A DNA stretch of 28,479 nucleotides from an uncultured bacterium (GTDB taxonomy: Bacteria; Vulcanimicrobiota; CADAWZ01), in the NCBI GenBank assembly GCA_949288455.1, contig CASEKF010000003.1, positions 1 to 28,479 on the forward strand, in the 5' to 3' direction. Made by a program: the position numbers and the translations under genes. This document shows, piece by piece, positions 1-6,716 of this stretch. The notes beneath the pieces were generated by a model. It was not told where the DNA came from. It did not search any database and saw only the letters and a list, made by a program, of their open reading frames with translations. The first letter of the stretch is position 1; each line of letters begins with the position of its first letter.

Positions 1-1163
1 GCGTAATTATCTACTTGATTCACGTCTATATCTATATCGTCATAATCTCCGTCTAAATATACCCATTTGTTTTTATCTCTTAAAGAGATCGCGCCGTTTT
101 CATCGTCTAAAGTAAACGTTTGCTCTTTATCTGATTCGGAAGATGAATCGGTAACGTCTCTTATATATACGTAAGTTCCGCTTTTAAGCGATGCGTTTGG
201 AGATATCTTCGAATCTTCCAAAGCTTTATCAAGCGAATTCAAGCCGCTTAAATCAGTTTCGTCTATCGAAGGATTAGAATTATGCCGAACGTTTGCCGGA
301 AGTTTTTTTTCAACGTTGTTCGCCGTAATCTTCTTTCCGTCTTCAGATAAGCTGTCACTCGAAATTTTTATCGAATTATTATCTTTGTTTTTAAGAGTAT
401 TAAAATCGTTTATATTAAAATCATTTAAAGCGATTATATCTGCGTCGGTCTTAGGCGACACATGAGAAATATTAAATGCCGAAGACGAAATAGTTATGTC
501 ATTCTTTGCCGTAGTTCCTCCGCGTAACGGAGCGGGACCGTTAGACGCGAGTAATACCACGGCTTTTTTTCTATATCTTCCGCATATTCCGGTAGAAACG
601 ACATAGAACGTATTAGGGGGAACTTCGCTCTTATTGCCGTTTAAATCAGCCTCCTGAGGGGCCTCATTATCGAAATTATTTATTGAACGAGGGGATAAAT
701 AGTCGTTTTGAGAGTCAAATGAAATTATAAATTTTGCTCTGCTGTCTATTGAGTTTATATCGCGCAAGGCAGAAATAGTTTTAAAAGCAGTCTTATCAAC
801 GCTTAATGAAGGGGCGATACATCCTATAATTAAATTTTTCCGTTTATTGACGCCCACTTTAAAAATATCTTGATAATTTAAAAAACAAACGTCTTTATCT
901 TCGTTTGCATCAGAGTCGGATTGTCCGTTTTTCTTGTTTTCGCCCGAAAAAAAATCAGGTTTTCCGTAATTTTTATTTTCGGCAAGCTGTTCTCTTATAA
1001 AGTCAATTCCTGACATAGCCGCCATATAAGCTTGTTCGCTATCCGCATATCCGGAACCGCTCATTAAAACGCTCTTACCGTTATACGCAATGACGGAGCA
1101 AAGCATTATAATTACCCCTAAAAAAATAAGAGTAGTTACTAAAAGTATGCCTTTTTTCTTCAT
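1..1163 (-). CDS. PilX/GspK-like minor pilin, 3' end beyond the window
   Basis: An open frame runs from an ATG at 1163 to the left edge without a stop, giving at least 387 residues, so the gene is cut by the window. The N-terminus is a short basic leader (MKKKG) followed by about 20 hydrophobic residues, then a segment ending in QAYMAAMSGIDFIREQL. This layout is typical of PilX-type minor pilins and type II secretion GspK-like pseudopilins: class III leader, membrane helix, then an amphipathic helix resembling the usual AAEAGL motif. The +5 position after the likely Gly cleavage site is Thr, not Glu, as in GspK-type proteins. The rest is polar, Asp/Asn/Ser-rich and unlike anything I recognise. 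The likely role is as a component of a pilus or secretion pseudopilus tip. A promoter (1210-1239) lies upstream. The family assignment rests on the N-terminus only. Confidence 0.6.
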   Translation of the reverse strand, partial: MKKKGILLVTTLIFLGVIIMLCSVIAYNGKSVLMSGSGYADSEQAYMAAMSGIDFIREQLAENKNYGKPDFFSGENKKNGQSDSDANEDKDVCFLNYQDIFKVGVNKRKNLIIGCIAPSLSVDKTAFKTISALRDINSIDSRAKFIISFDSQNDYLSPRSINNFDNEAPQEADLNGNKSEVPPNTFYVVSTGICGRYRKKAVVLLASNGPAPLRGGTTAKNDITISSSAFNISHVSPKTDADIIALNDFNINDFNTLKNKDNNSIKISSDSLSEDGKKITANNVEKKLPANVRHNSNPSIDETDLSGLNSLDKALEDSKISPNASLKSGTYVYIRDVTDSSSESDKEQTFTLDDENGAISLRDKNKWVYLDGDYDDIDIDVNQVDNY

Positions 1164-1209
1164 AAGGAAGCTCTGCCTTTCTTTATTTTATAAATTTCTC
1201 GCATGTTAT

Positions 1210-1239
1210 ATTTTACATTATTCATATAACTTTTTTCAA
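1210..1239 (-). promoter_or_regulatory. Putative sigma70 promoter of the pilin-like gene
   Basis: On the minus strand, TTGAAA (1239-1234) and TAAAAT (1215-1210) are separated by 18 bases, about 45 bases upstream of the ATG at 1163. The boxes are a good match to consensus in an AT-rich background, where chance matches are common. Confidence 0.45.
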
Positions 1240-1349
1240 GTAAAAAAGGATTGAACCGTATTTCGGTGAAATAAAACCAATATTTTCTTCTATAATTTTA
1301 ACAATTGCGGATTTTTTTAACGCTTTAATGTATCGGAGGATTTAATACG

Positions 1350-1931
1350 ATGTCTTACCGTTTGAACAATTCAGAACTTGACAAATTATTTGCAGACGCA
1401 GGGGCTGCGGTCTCGAAAGCGAAAAAGACTCCAAAAACATCTCTCGACTCGCCGCAGTCTGAATCTCAGGCGCAAACCTTAGAGCCGTCTCCTAAAAATG
1501 AAGCTTCCGCTTCAGTAAATCCGCCAAAAGAAAAAACGGAAGCGGAGCGGGGAATACAGGCCGAACAAATCTCAGGCGGAACGATCGACGGAGAAAGCCT
1601 TAATTTAACTTTAAAAAGCGGAGGAACGATAGCCTGCCGCTTCGGTTCAATTAAAAACCTTTCTGCCGGAAGAATAGGTTCAGAACAAATAACCGGTTGG
1701 ATATATGGACAAACGATATATTTTGCCGTTTATAGAGATATAAACCTTAAAGGTCTGGTAAACAAGATGTCTTTTTCAATAAGCGAAAACTGGAAAGCGT
1801 TTATCAATATGATGGCCGAAAAAACGAATTCTTCTCCGGATCCGGGTTTGCCCATTCTAAAAAAAGCCGTCGGAGTTCTTCCGGCATATGAAACCAGAGA
1901 AGCTTTTTTCGAACATATTATGAAGTTATAG
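1350..1931 (+). CDS. Hypothetical protein, 193 aa
   Basis: I do not recognise this protein. The start is an ATG with a GGAGGA site 9 bases upstream (1335-1340). The first 20 residues could form a helix. Residues about 22-70 are a low-complexity Lys/Pro/Ser/Glu linker. Residues about 71-135 look like a small beta-rich domain with two related motifs, EQISGG and EQITGW, about 40 residues apart. The C-terminal 55 residues are more helical. There is no signal peptide or membrane segment, so it is probably cytoplasmic. It is transcribed divergently from the pilin-like gene and followed by a strong hairpin, so it is probably monocistronic. The TATAAT at 1291-1296 could be a -10 box, but no good -35 lies at the right distance. 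Confidence 0.75.
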   Translation: MSYRLNNSELDKLFADAGAAVSKAKKTPKTSLDSPQSESQAQTLEPSPKNEASASVNPPKEKTEAERGIQAEQISGGTIDGESLNLTLKSGGTIACRFGSIKNLSAGRIGSEQITGWIYGQTIYFAVYRDINLKGLVNKMSFSISENWKAFINMMAEKTNSSPDPGLPILKKAVGVLPAYETREAFFEHIMKL

Positions 1932-1956
1932 TTTGATTACGACGTAATTTTATAAT

Positions 1957-2022
1957 TTTAATAAAATAAACGGTATAAACGGCTGAGTTAATGTTAAATC
2001 TTATACCGTTTATTTTATTAAA
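1957..2022. terminator. Long perfect inverted repeat, likely terminator
   Basis: The arms 1957-1978 and 2001-2022 are perfectly complementary over 22 bases, with a 22-base loop. The outer parts are A/T-only and the inner part holds CGG/CCG. It directly follows the stop of the 193-residue gene and precedes the Clp gene. The A- and T-rich stem ends would work on either strand. The loop is long for a classical terminator, so another RNA or operator role is possible. Confidence 0.6.
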
Positions 2023-2098
2023 GGAGCAAGGAGCGACGTCGTTTTAATAGAATGTTTAACTTAAAAAATTGAATTATCATATGCGTCAGGAGTTCGTC

Positions 2099-4558
2099 AT
2101 GCCTTTAAGATATAACGAAAAAGCAGCCTTAGTAATAGATCAAGCTAGGCGAATCAGCAGAGATATGGAACATTTTTACGTAGGCTCGGAACATATTGCT
2201 CTAGCGGCTATTGAAGTAGATCATACGTTAAAAGACGCTCTTAAAGAAGCCAAAATCGATTACGACTTATTAAAAGAAACTTTAAAAAGCGTCGCTACTC
2301 CCGGAGACAGAGCTTTATCGCATCAACCTGAGACGCCAAGGTATCGAGTAGTCCTAAAAAACGTAGAGCCTACGGCGATTTCGCTTAAAGCCTATAAAAT
2401 AGAGCCCGTACACTTTTTACTGGCCGTATTAAAAAATCACAAGGGAGTTTTTAATATAACGCTGGATATTTTAGGCGTGTCTTCGAAAGATTTTGAGGCA
2501 ACGTTAATCGACGCTTGTTCAGGAGGCAGCTTTAACGCAGACAAAGTAAAGGAAGTATCTTCGTCAGGAGCTTCCGGTTTATCAAAAACGGAAAAAGCAG
2601 ATGCCGCTAATAAAAATAATAAACCTAAAGAACCTAAGCTTTTAAATAAATTTGCCAGAAATATTATCGAATTAGTTAAAACCGGAAAAATAGATCCCGT
2701 GATAGGAAGAGAAGAAGAAATTCGAAGAATTCTTCAAGTGCTTTCAAGAAAAGGCAAAAACAATCCCGTATTGACAGGCGAAGCCGGAGTAGGGAAAACC
2801 GCCGTTATTTTTGGTTTAGCTCAAAGAATTGCGGCCGGAAAAGTTCCGGATTCTCTAAAAGAAAAAGTCATTTTAGAGTTACCTATGGCCAATCTTGTAG
2901 CCGGAGCAAAACATAGAGGGGAATTTGAAGAACGCTTGCAAGCAATTATGAAAGAAGTTTCGGAAAATCCCAATATTATAGTCTTTATCGACGAACTTCA
3001 TACTATCGTAGGGGCGGGAGATTCTAAAGGAGGCATGGACGCAAGCAATATACTGAAACCAATGCTTGCCCGAGGAGAATTTCCGATCATAGGAGCGACT
3101 ACTACCGACGAATACAGAAAATATATAGAAGCCGATCCTGCCTTAGAACGAAGATTTCAACCTGTTTATATATGCGAGCCGTCAGAAGAAGACACTTATA
3201 AAATTCTTCAAGGAGTAAAAAGCAAATATGAAACGCATCATGGGGTAATTTTTGACGATAAAGCCCTTCTTGCGGCAATCAAATTATCAGTAAGATATCT
3301 GCCCGACAGAAACCTTCCGGATAAAGCGATCGATCTTATCGACGAAGCCGCTGCCAAAATAAAAATGAATCTTGTTTCTGAAAATACTTCTGAAAACAAT
3401 AAAAATAAAGTAGACGAAGAAGCTGTGGCCGAAGTCGTATCGTTATGGACCGGAATTCCGGTTTCGAAATTAACCAGCGAAGAAAAAGAACGTCTTTTAA
3501 ATCTGGAAGAACATCTGGAAAAAAGAGTTATAGGGCAGAACGAAGCTATTTCAATAGTAGCGCAAACAATCAGAATGGTCAGAATGGGCTTAAGCAATCC
3601 TAATAGACCGGGAGGAATTTTCTTATTTTTAGGGCCAACCGGAGTAGGTAAAACTGAACTGGCGAAAGCTTTAGCCGATTTTATGTTCGGAAGCGAAAAA
3701 GAAATGATAAGGCTGGACATGTCAGAATTTATGGAAAAACATGCGATAGCCAGATTAATAGGATCTCCTCCCGGATACGTAGGCCATGAAGAGGAAGGAC
3801 AACTCACAAGCTCGGTAAGAACAAAACCCTATTCAGTAGTGCTTCTAGACGAAATAGAAAAAGCTCACCCGGAAGTTTTCGATTTATTCCTCCAAGTGTT
3901 CGATGACGGAAGACTTACGGATTCCAAAGGACGAACGGTAAACTTCACTAATACGATTATAATATTAACTTCGAATATAGGTTCGAGTAAAGTCAATGCC
4001 GACGGCGATTCGGTACTCGTAGACAGCCGTAATCCTGAAGTTAAAGAACAAGTTATGAAAGAGCTTAGAAAACATTTTAGACCCGAATTTATAAACAGAA
4101 TCGACGAGATAATATTATTTAATCCTTTGGAAAAAGAAGCTTTGACCGGAATAGTAGACATAACCGTATCCGAAATAGTAGAAAGAGTCAAATCAAAAGG
4201 GATTTCGCTTTCATTCGATAAAAGCGCGATCGATCTTTTCCTTGATAAAGGCTACAATAAAGCTTACGGCGCCAGACCTCTTAAAAGAGCCGTTCAAAAT
4301 TATCTTACAAAACCTCTGGCTGAAAAAATGCTGCAGATAGAAACAGGCGAAAATTATACTTATAATATAAAAGCTTACAGAGATTATAATCTGGATCAGC
4401 TTGACTTTGATATCGAAAATACTTCTAAACCGGCTTCTCAATCGGACAATTTAAGTTTTAACAGAGAAAATATACCTCAAATAAACGATTCGAGAAATAA
4501 ATCTCACGATGATTTTTATAACGGAGATATATTGGACGGCACGTTTATAGGCGATTAA
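2099..4558 (+). CDS. ClpC/ClpA-like AAA+ unfoldase
   Basis: Two-ring Hsp100/Clp ATPase that would unfold and thread proteins, in the cytoplasm. I chose the ATG at 2099 (819 aa) because TCAGGAG (2086-2092) precedes it; a TTG at 2069 would add ten residues. Order: Clp N-domain (about 1-140), Lys/Ser-rich linker, D1 with Walker A GEAGVGKT (227-234) and Walker B FIDEL (about 296-300), then D2 with GPTGVGKTE (512-520), VLLDEIEKAH (581-590), RPEFINRIDE (661-670) and GARPLKR (724-730). Only about 25 residues separate the end of D1 from the conserved WTGIP segment (about 446-455), so the long ClpB/ClpC middle domain and the UVR motif are missing, as in ClpA. The D2 loop that normally carries the ClpP-docking tripeptide (IGF, IGL, LGF) reads SVLVDSRNPE instead. 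A polar tail of about 50 residues ends the protein. The family is sure; the subtype and ClpP partnership are not. Confidence 0.93.
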   Translation: MPLRYNEKAALVIDQARRISRDMEHFYVGSEHIALAAIEVDHTLKDALKEAKIDYDLLKETLKSVATPGDRALSHQPETPRYRVVLKNVEPTAISLKAYKIEPVHFLLAVLKNHKGVFNITLDILGVSSKDFEATLIDACSGGSFNADKVKEVSSSGASGLSKTEKADAANKNNKPKEPKLLNKFARNIIELVKTGKIDPVIGREEEIRRILQVLSRKGKNNPVLTGEAGVGKTAVIFGLAQRIAAGKVPDSLKEKVILELPMANLVAGAKHRGEFEERLQAIMKEVSENPNIIVFIDELHTIVGAGDSKGGMDASNILKPMLARGEFPIIGATTTDEYRKYIEADPALERRFQPVYICEPSEEDTYKILQGVKSKYETHHGVIFDDKALLAAIKLSVRYLPDRNLPDKAIDLIDEAAAKIKMNLVSENTSENNKNKVDEEAVAEVVSLWTGIPVSKLTSEEKERLLNLEEHLEKRVIGQNEAISIVAQTIRMVRMGLSNPNRPGGIFLFLGPTGVGKTELAKALADFMFGSEKEMIRLDMSEFMEKHAIARLIGSPPGYVGHEEEGQLTSSVRTKPYSVVLLDEIEKAHPEVFDLFLQVFDDGRLTDSKGRTVNFTNTIIILTSNIGSSKVNADGDSVLVDSRNPEVKEQVMKELRKHFRPEFINRIDEIILFNPLEKEALTGIVDITVSEIVERVKSKGISLSFDKSAIDLFLDKGYNKAYGARPLKRAVQNYLTKPLAEKMLQIETGENYTYNIKAYRDYNLDQLDFDIENTSKPASQSDNLSFNRENIPQINDSRNKSHDDFYNGDILDGTFIGD

Positions 4559-4594
4559 AACGTTATAAGAGGAGGAAGGAGCAAACTTTTCATT

Positions 4595-4628
4595 AACTTT
4601 TTATTAATATAAATATTAATAAAAAGTT
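4595..4628. repeat. Perfect A/T-only palindrome downstream of clp
   Basis: The 16-base arms 4595-4610 and 4613-4628 are perfectly complementary around two A bases. The stem is almost entirely A/T and no T run follows on the plus strand, so it would be a weak terminator. It sits just upstream of the 47-residue gene's promoter, so it could also be a protein-binding site or an extruding cruciform. Confidence 0.4.
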
Positions 4629-4651
4629 TACATTTATCGTGACTTTTTTCC

Positions 4652-4681
4652 TTGATTTAAATATATATTCCATTATATTAT
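4652..4681 (+). promoter_or_regulatory. Putative promoter of the 47-aa gene
   Basis: TTGATT (4652-4657) and TATTAT (4676-4681) are separated by 18 bases. Transcription would start near 4688, giving a leader of about 43 bases that contains the AGGGGG ribosome-binding site of the small gene. Confidence 0.45.
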
Positions 4682-4731
4682 ATATGTATAAATATTAAAT
4701 TTTATCAAAACATATTAGGGGGCTGTTCAAT

Positions 4732-4875
4732 ATGAAAGGAGCAAGAACAAAATCAAGAAAAACAAGATATAACAATGGAATCCACAATCATGTAGTTACT
4801 CTTGAAAATATAAAAGAAGAATCTATCAGATTGCTGGCTATGATAAAAGCTAAAAAAGCTTGCGAAGTTGAATAG
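4732..4875 (+). CDS. Small basic protein, 47 aa, unrecognised
   Basis: A 47-residue frame begins at an ATG nine bases after an AGGGGG ribosome-binding site (4717-4722). The N-terminal third is strongly basic (MKGARTKSRKTRYNNG), followed by an Asn/His patch and an amphipathic helix (about residues 23-42), and it ends CEVE with a single Cys. It has no hydrophobic segment, so it is probably a cytoplasmic nucleic-acid- or protein-binding factor; that is inference. It has its own promoter (4652-4681) and a strong terminator 27 bases after the stop (4902-4936), so it looks like an independent transcription unit rather than a chance frame. It lies between the Clp unfoldase and a subtilisin-type protease. 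I know of no matching family. It is too short for default gene callers to report reliably. Confidence 0.6.
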   Translation: MKGARTKSRKTRYNNGIHNHVVTLENIKEESIRLLAMIKAKKACEVE

Positions 4876-4901
4876 TCATATAAGTATAAATATTTTAAAT
4901 A

Positions 4902-4936
4902 TAAAAGGATCCAAGTCGTTAGCTTGGATCCTTTTA
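4902..4936 (+). terminator. Intrinsic terminator of the 47-aa gene
   Basis: The arms 4902-4915 and 4923-4936 form a 14-bp stem with GGATCCAAG/CTTGGATCC at its core, and a 7-base loop. The right arm ends in four T bases. A run of A on the left arm lets it act on the opposite strand too. Confidence 0.75.
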
Positions 4937-4999
4937 ATTTGGTTAAACGTAAAATTATCAAAAACCAAAGGCCCGTAGTTTTTTATTATTTTTAGCCGC

Positions 5000-5035
5000 T
5001 TTTGGATCGTCAAACTGTTCTTTGACGATCCAAAA
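5000..5035. terminator. Second hairpin in the 4876-5185 intergenic stretch
   Basis: A perfect 15-bp stem (5000-5014 with 5021-5035) has a six-base loop, CTGTTC. It follows the 4902-4936 terminator by about 65 bases and shares its GGATC core. No long T run follows on either strand, so a terminator role is only likely, not clear. The rest of the 310-base gap between genes holds a weak TTTGGTT/AACCAAA pairing (about 4938-4970) and the upstream region of the protease gene. Confidence 0.45.
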
Positions 5036-5101
5036 TATATAATTATACAACCCCCTATTTTTATATATTTAATTAAAAAATCGCTAATTTTTAATTAACT
5101 G

Positions 5102-5143
5102 TTAACATATATACTCTTTATTAACATAACGACTAAATGTTAA
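5102..5143 (+). promoter_or_regulatory. Triple TTAACAT motif upstream of the protease gene
   Basis: TTAACAT occurs at 5102-5108 and 5121-5127 in direct orientation, and as its inverse ATGTTAA at 5137-5143. The last two form an inverted repeat with a nine-base spacer, 43 bases before the protease start. This spacing resembles a repressor or activator site overlapping the promoter. No convincing -35/-10 pair could be fixed. AT-rich DNA makes chance matches likely. Confidence 0.3.
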
Positions 5144-5185
5144 AATTATATTAGAGGTATTGTATTATAAAAAGGAGCAATATTG

Positions 5186-6637
5186 ATGCTGATACATTCG
5201 TCGTCTAATTTGGATAATATTAAATCTCAATATCAAAACGTTAGCAATAAAATTTCTCAATCTAAAAGCCAAAATGAAAAAGGCAACTCTAACGCCGTTT
5301 CAGATTCGGTCGTTTTATCATCTAATTCCAAGCCTTCTATGGAATACGTTCCCGGAGAATTGTTGGTACGCTTTAAAGGCAAAGCTCCGGATAACCTCAC
5401 TCTTAAACACGGAATCAGCGCGGAAATTATTAAAAAATTTGATTTGCCTGACCAAATGCTGACTAGATCTTCAGGAGATTTATGCCAAATAAAACTTAAC
5501 GGCATAAGCGTTGAAGAAGCTTTGGCAATCGCAGGTTCCAATTCAAATATAGCCTATGCCGAACCTAACTATATAATAAGCGTCCCTCAAGATCAACCTA
5601 ATCAAAATAACGAATCTAACGCAAATGTCTTTTCCCCTTCCGTAAAAACGCCTAACGATTTAAAAGAAGAACTATGGGGGCTAAAAAATGAAGGTCAGCT
5701 TGGAGGCAAACCCGGAGCGGATATCAATGCAGAAATGGCTTGGAATATCACTACCGGAGATAAGAAAAACGGTCCGTTGATTGCCGTTATAGATACCGGA
5801 GTAGATATCAAACATCCTGATTTAATAAATAATATTTTTACAAACACGGCCGAAATTCCGGGAGACGGAATAGATAACGACGGCAACGGTTTTATAGACG
5901 ATGTGCATGGATACAATTTTCACGATATGAACAATGATCCTACGGACAACCATAGCCATGGGACTCATTGCGCAGGAACTATAGGAGCAGAAGGAAATAA
6001 CGGCGAAGGCATTACCGGAGTCGCTTGGAACGCTAATATATTGCCGTTAAAATTTATGGATAAAAGCGGAGGCACAACTGCCGCCGCTATAGAAGCGGTT
6101 ATCTACGCCACTAAAATGGGCGCGGATATATGTTCGAACTCTTGGGGAGGAGGCGGATTTTCGCAAGCTCTTCATGACGCAATTGCCGCCTACCCCGGTT
6201 TATTTATCTGCGCCGCAGGCAATAATTCCGAAAATAACGACTTAGGTCCGCATTATCCGTCTAATTACGATTTACCGAACGTTATATCGGTAGCTTCGAC
6301 AGATCAAAACGATCAACTATCTTCCTTTAGTAATTACGGTAAACAAACGGTAGATATAGCCGCTCCAGGGAGCAAAATTTATTCTACGACGCCAAATGGC
6401 CAATATGCGTTTAAAAGCGGAACTTCAATGGCCACTCCACATGTTTCCGGAGTAGCGGCCTTAATAATGTCGGCATATCCTGAACTGCCGGTTTCAGACG
6501 TAAAAGCCGCTATATTAGAAGGAGGAGTCGAACTTCCCGAACTTAAAGATAAAGTCGCTACAGGTAAAAGACTAGACGCTTATAAAGCTCTTGTAATAGC
6601 GGGAGAAAAAGCTCAGCAATTAAAATCTCATAAATAA
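5186..6637 (+). CDS. Subtilisin-family serine protease (peptidase S8)
   Basis: I chose the ATG at 5186 (483 aa), eight bases after GGAG; a TTG immediately before it is less likely. Residues about 52-133 form a fervidolysin/I9-like propeptide, opening with EYVPGELLVRFK and closing with AYAEPNYI. The S8 domain follows with a complete catalytic set: Asp203 in AVIDTGVD, His258 in HSHGTHCAG, oxyanion Asn346 in AAGNN, and Ser414 in SGTSMATPHVSG. An Asp/Asn-rich insert (about 224-241) resembles a calcium site. No N-terminal hydrophobic signal is present: the first 50 residues are Ser/Asn/Gln-rich. A secreted-type zymogen without a visible Sec signal is odd; it could act in the cytoplasm or leave by another route. 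It appears monocistronic, ending at the terminator 6658-6701. Confidence 0.93.
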   Translation: MLIHSSSNLDNIKSQYQNVSNKISQSKSQNEKGNSNAVSDSVVLSSNSKPSMEYVPGELLVRFKGKAPDNLTLKHGISAEIIKKFDLPDQMLTRSSGDLCQIKLNGISVEEALAIAGSNSNIAYAEPNYIISVPQDQPNQNNESNANVFSPSVKTPNDLKEELWGLKNEGQLGGKPGADINAEMAWNITTGDKKNGPLIAVIDTGVDIKHPDLINNIFTNTAEIPGDGIDNDGNGFIDDVHGYNFHDMNNDPTDNHSHGTHCAGTIGAEGNNGEGITGVAWNANILPLKFMDKSGGTTAAAIEAVIYATKMGADICSNSWGGGGFSQALHDAIAAYPGLFICAAGNNSENNDLGPHYPSNYDLPNVISVASTDQNDQLSSFSNYGKQTVDIAAPGSKIYSTTPNGQYAFKSGTSMATPHVSGVAALIMSAYPELPVSDVKAAILEGGVELPELKDKVATGKRLDAYKALVIAGEKAQQLKSHK

Positions 6638-6657
6638 TACTTATATTTTCTTACTAT

Positions 6658-6701
6658 AAAAAAAATGGACTCAGCACAAATTTGCTAAGTCCATTTTTTT
6701 T
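6658..6701. terminator. Bidirectional terminator between convergent genes
   Basis: An A-tract, ATGGACT, one mismatch, AGCA, a six-base loop, TGCT and AGTCCAT with a T-tract form a classical hairpin flanked by A and T runs. It lies between the ends of the protease gene (plus) and the PLP-enzyme gene (minus), and its symmetry serves both. Confidence 0.85.
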
Positions 6702-6716
6702 ATTTTTATGTTTATA

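Noticed and set aside
1936-1948. Short palindrome ATTACG-A-CGTAAT after the 193-residue gene
   Set aside because: It is only six bases per arm, next to a much longer perfect inverted repeat that explains the region.
3238-3807. A 189-codon frame opposite the Clp gene
   Set aside because: It is antisense to conserved AAA+ coding sequence and its translation has low-complexity Ser/Leu/Ile character without a ribosome-binding site.
5139-5152. GTTAAAATTATAT shared with the opp promoter region at 15112-15124
   Set aside because: The match is A/T-dominated and the two copies differ in position and orientation relative to their genes, so it is probably chance.
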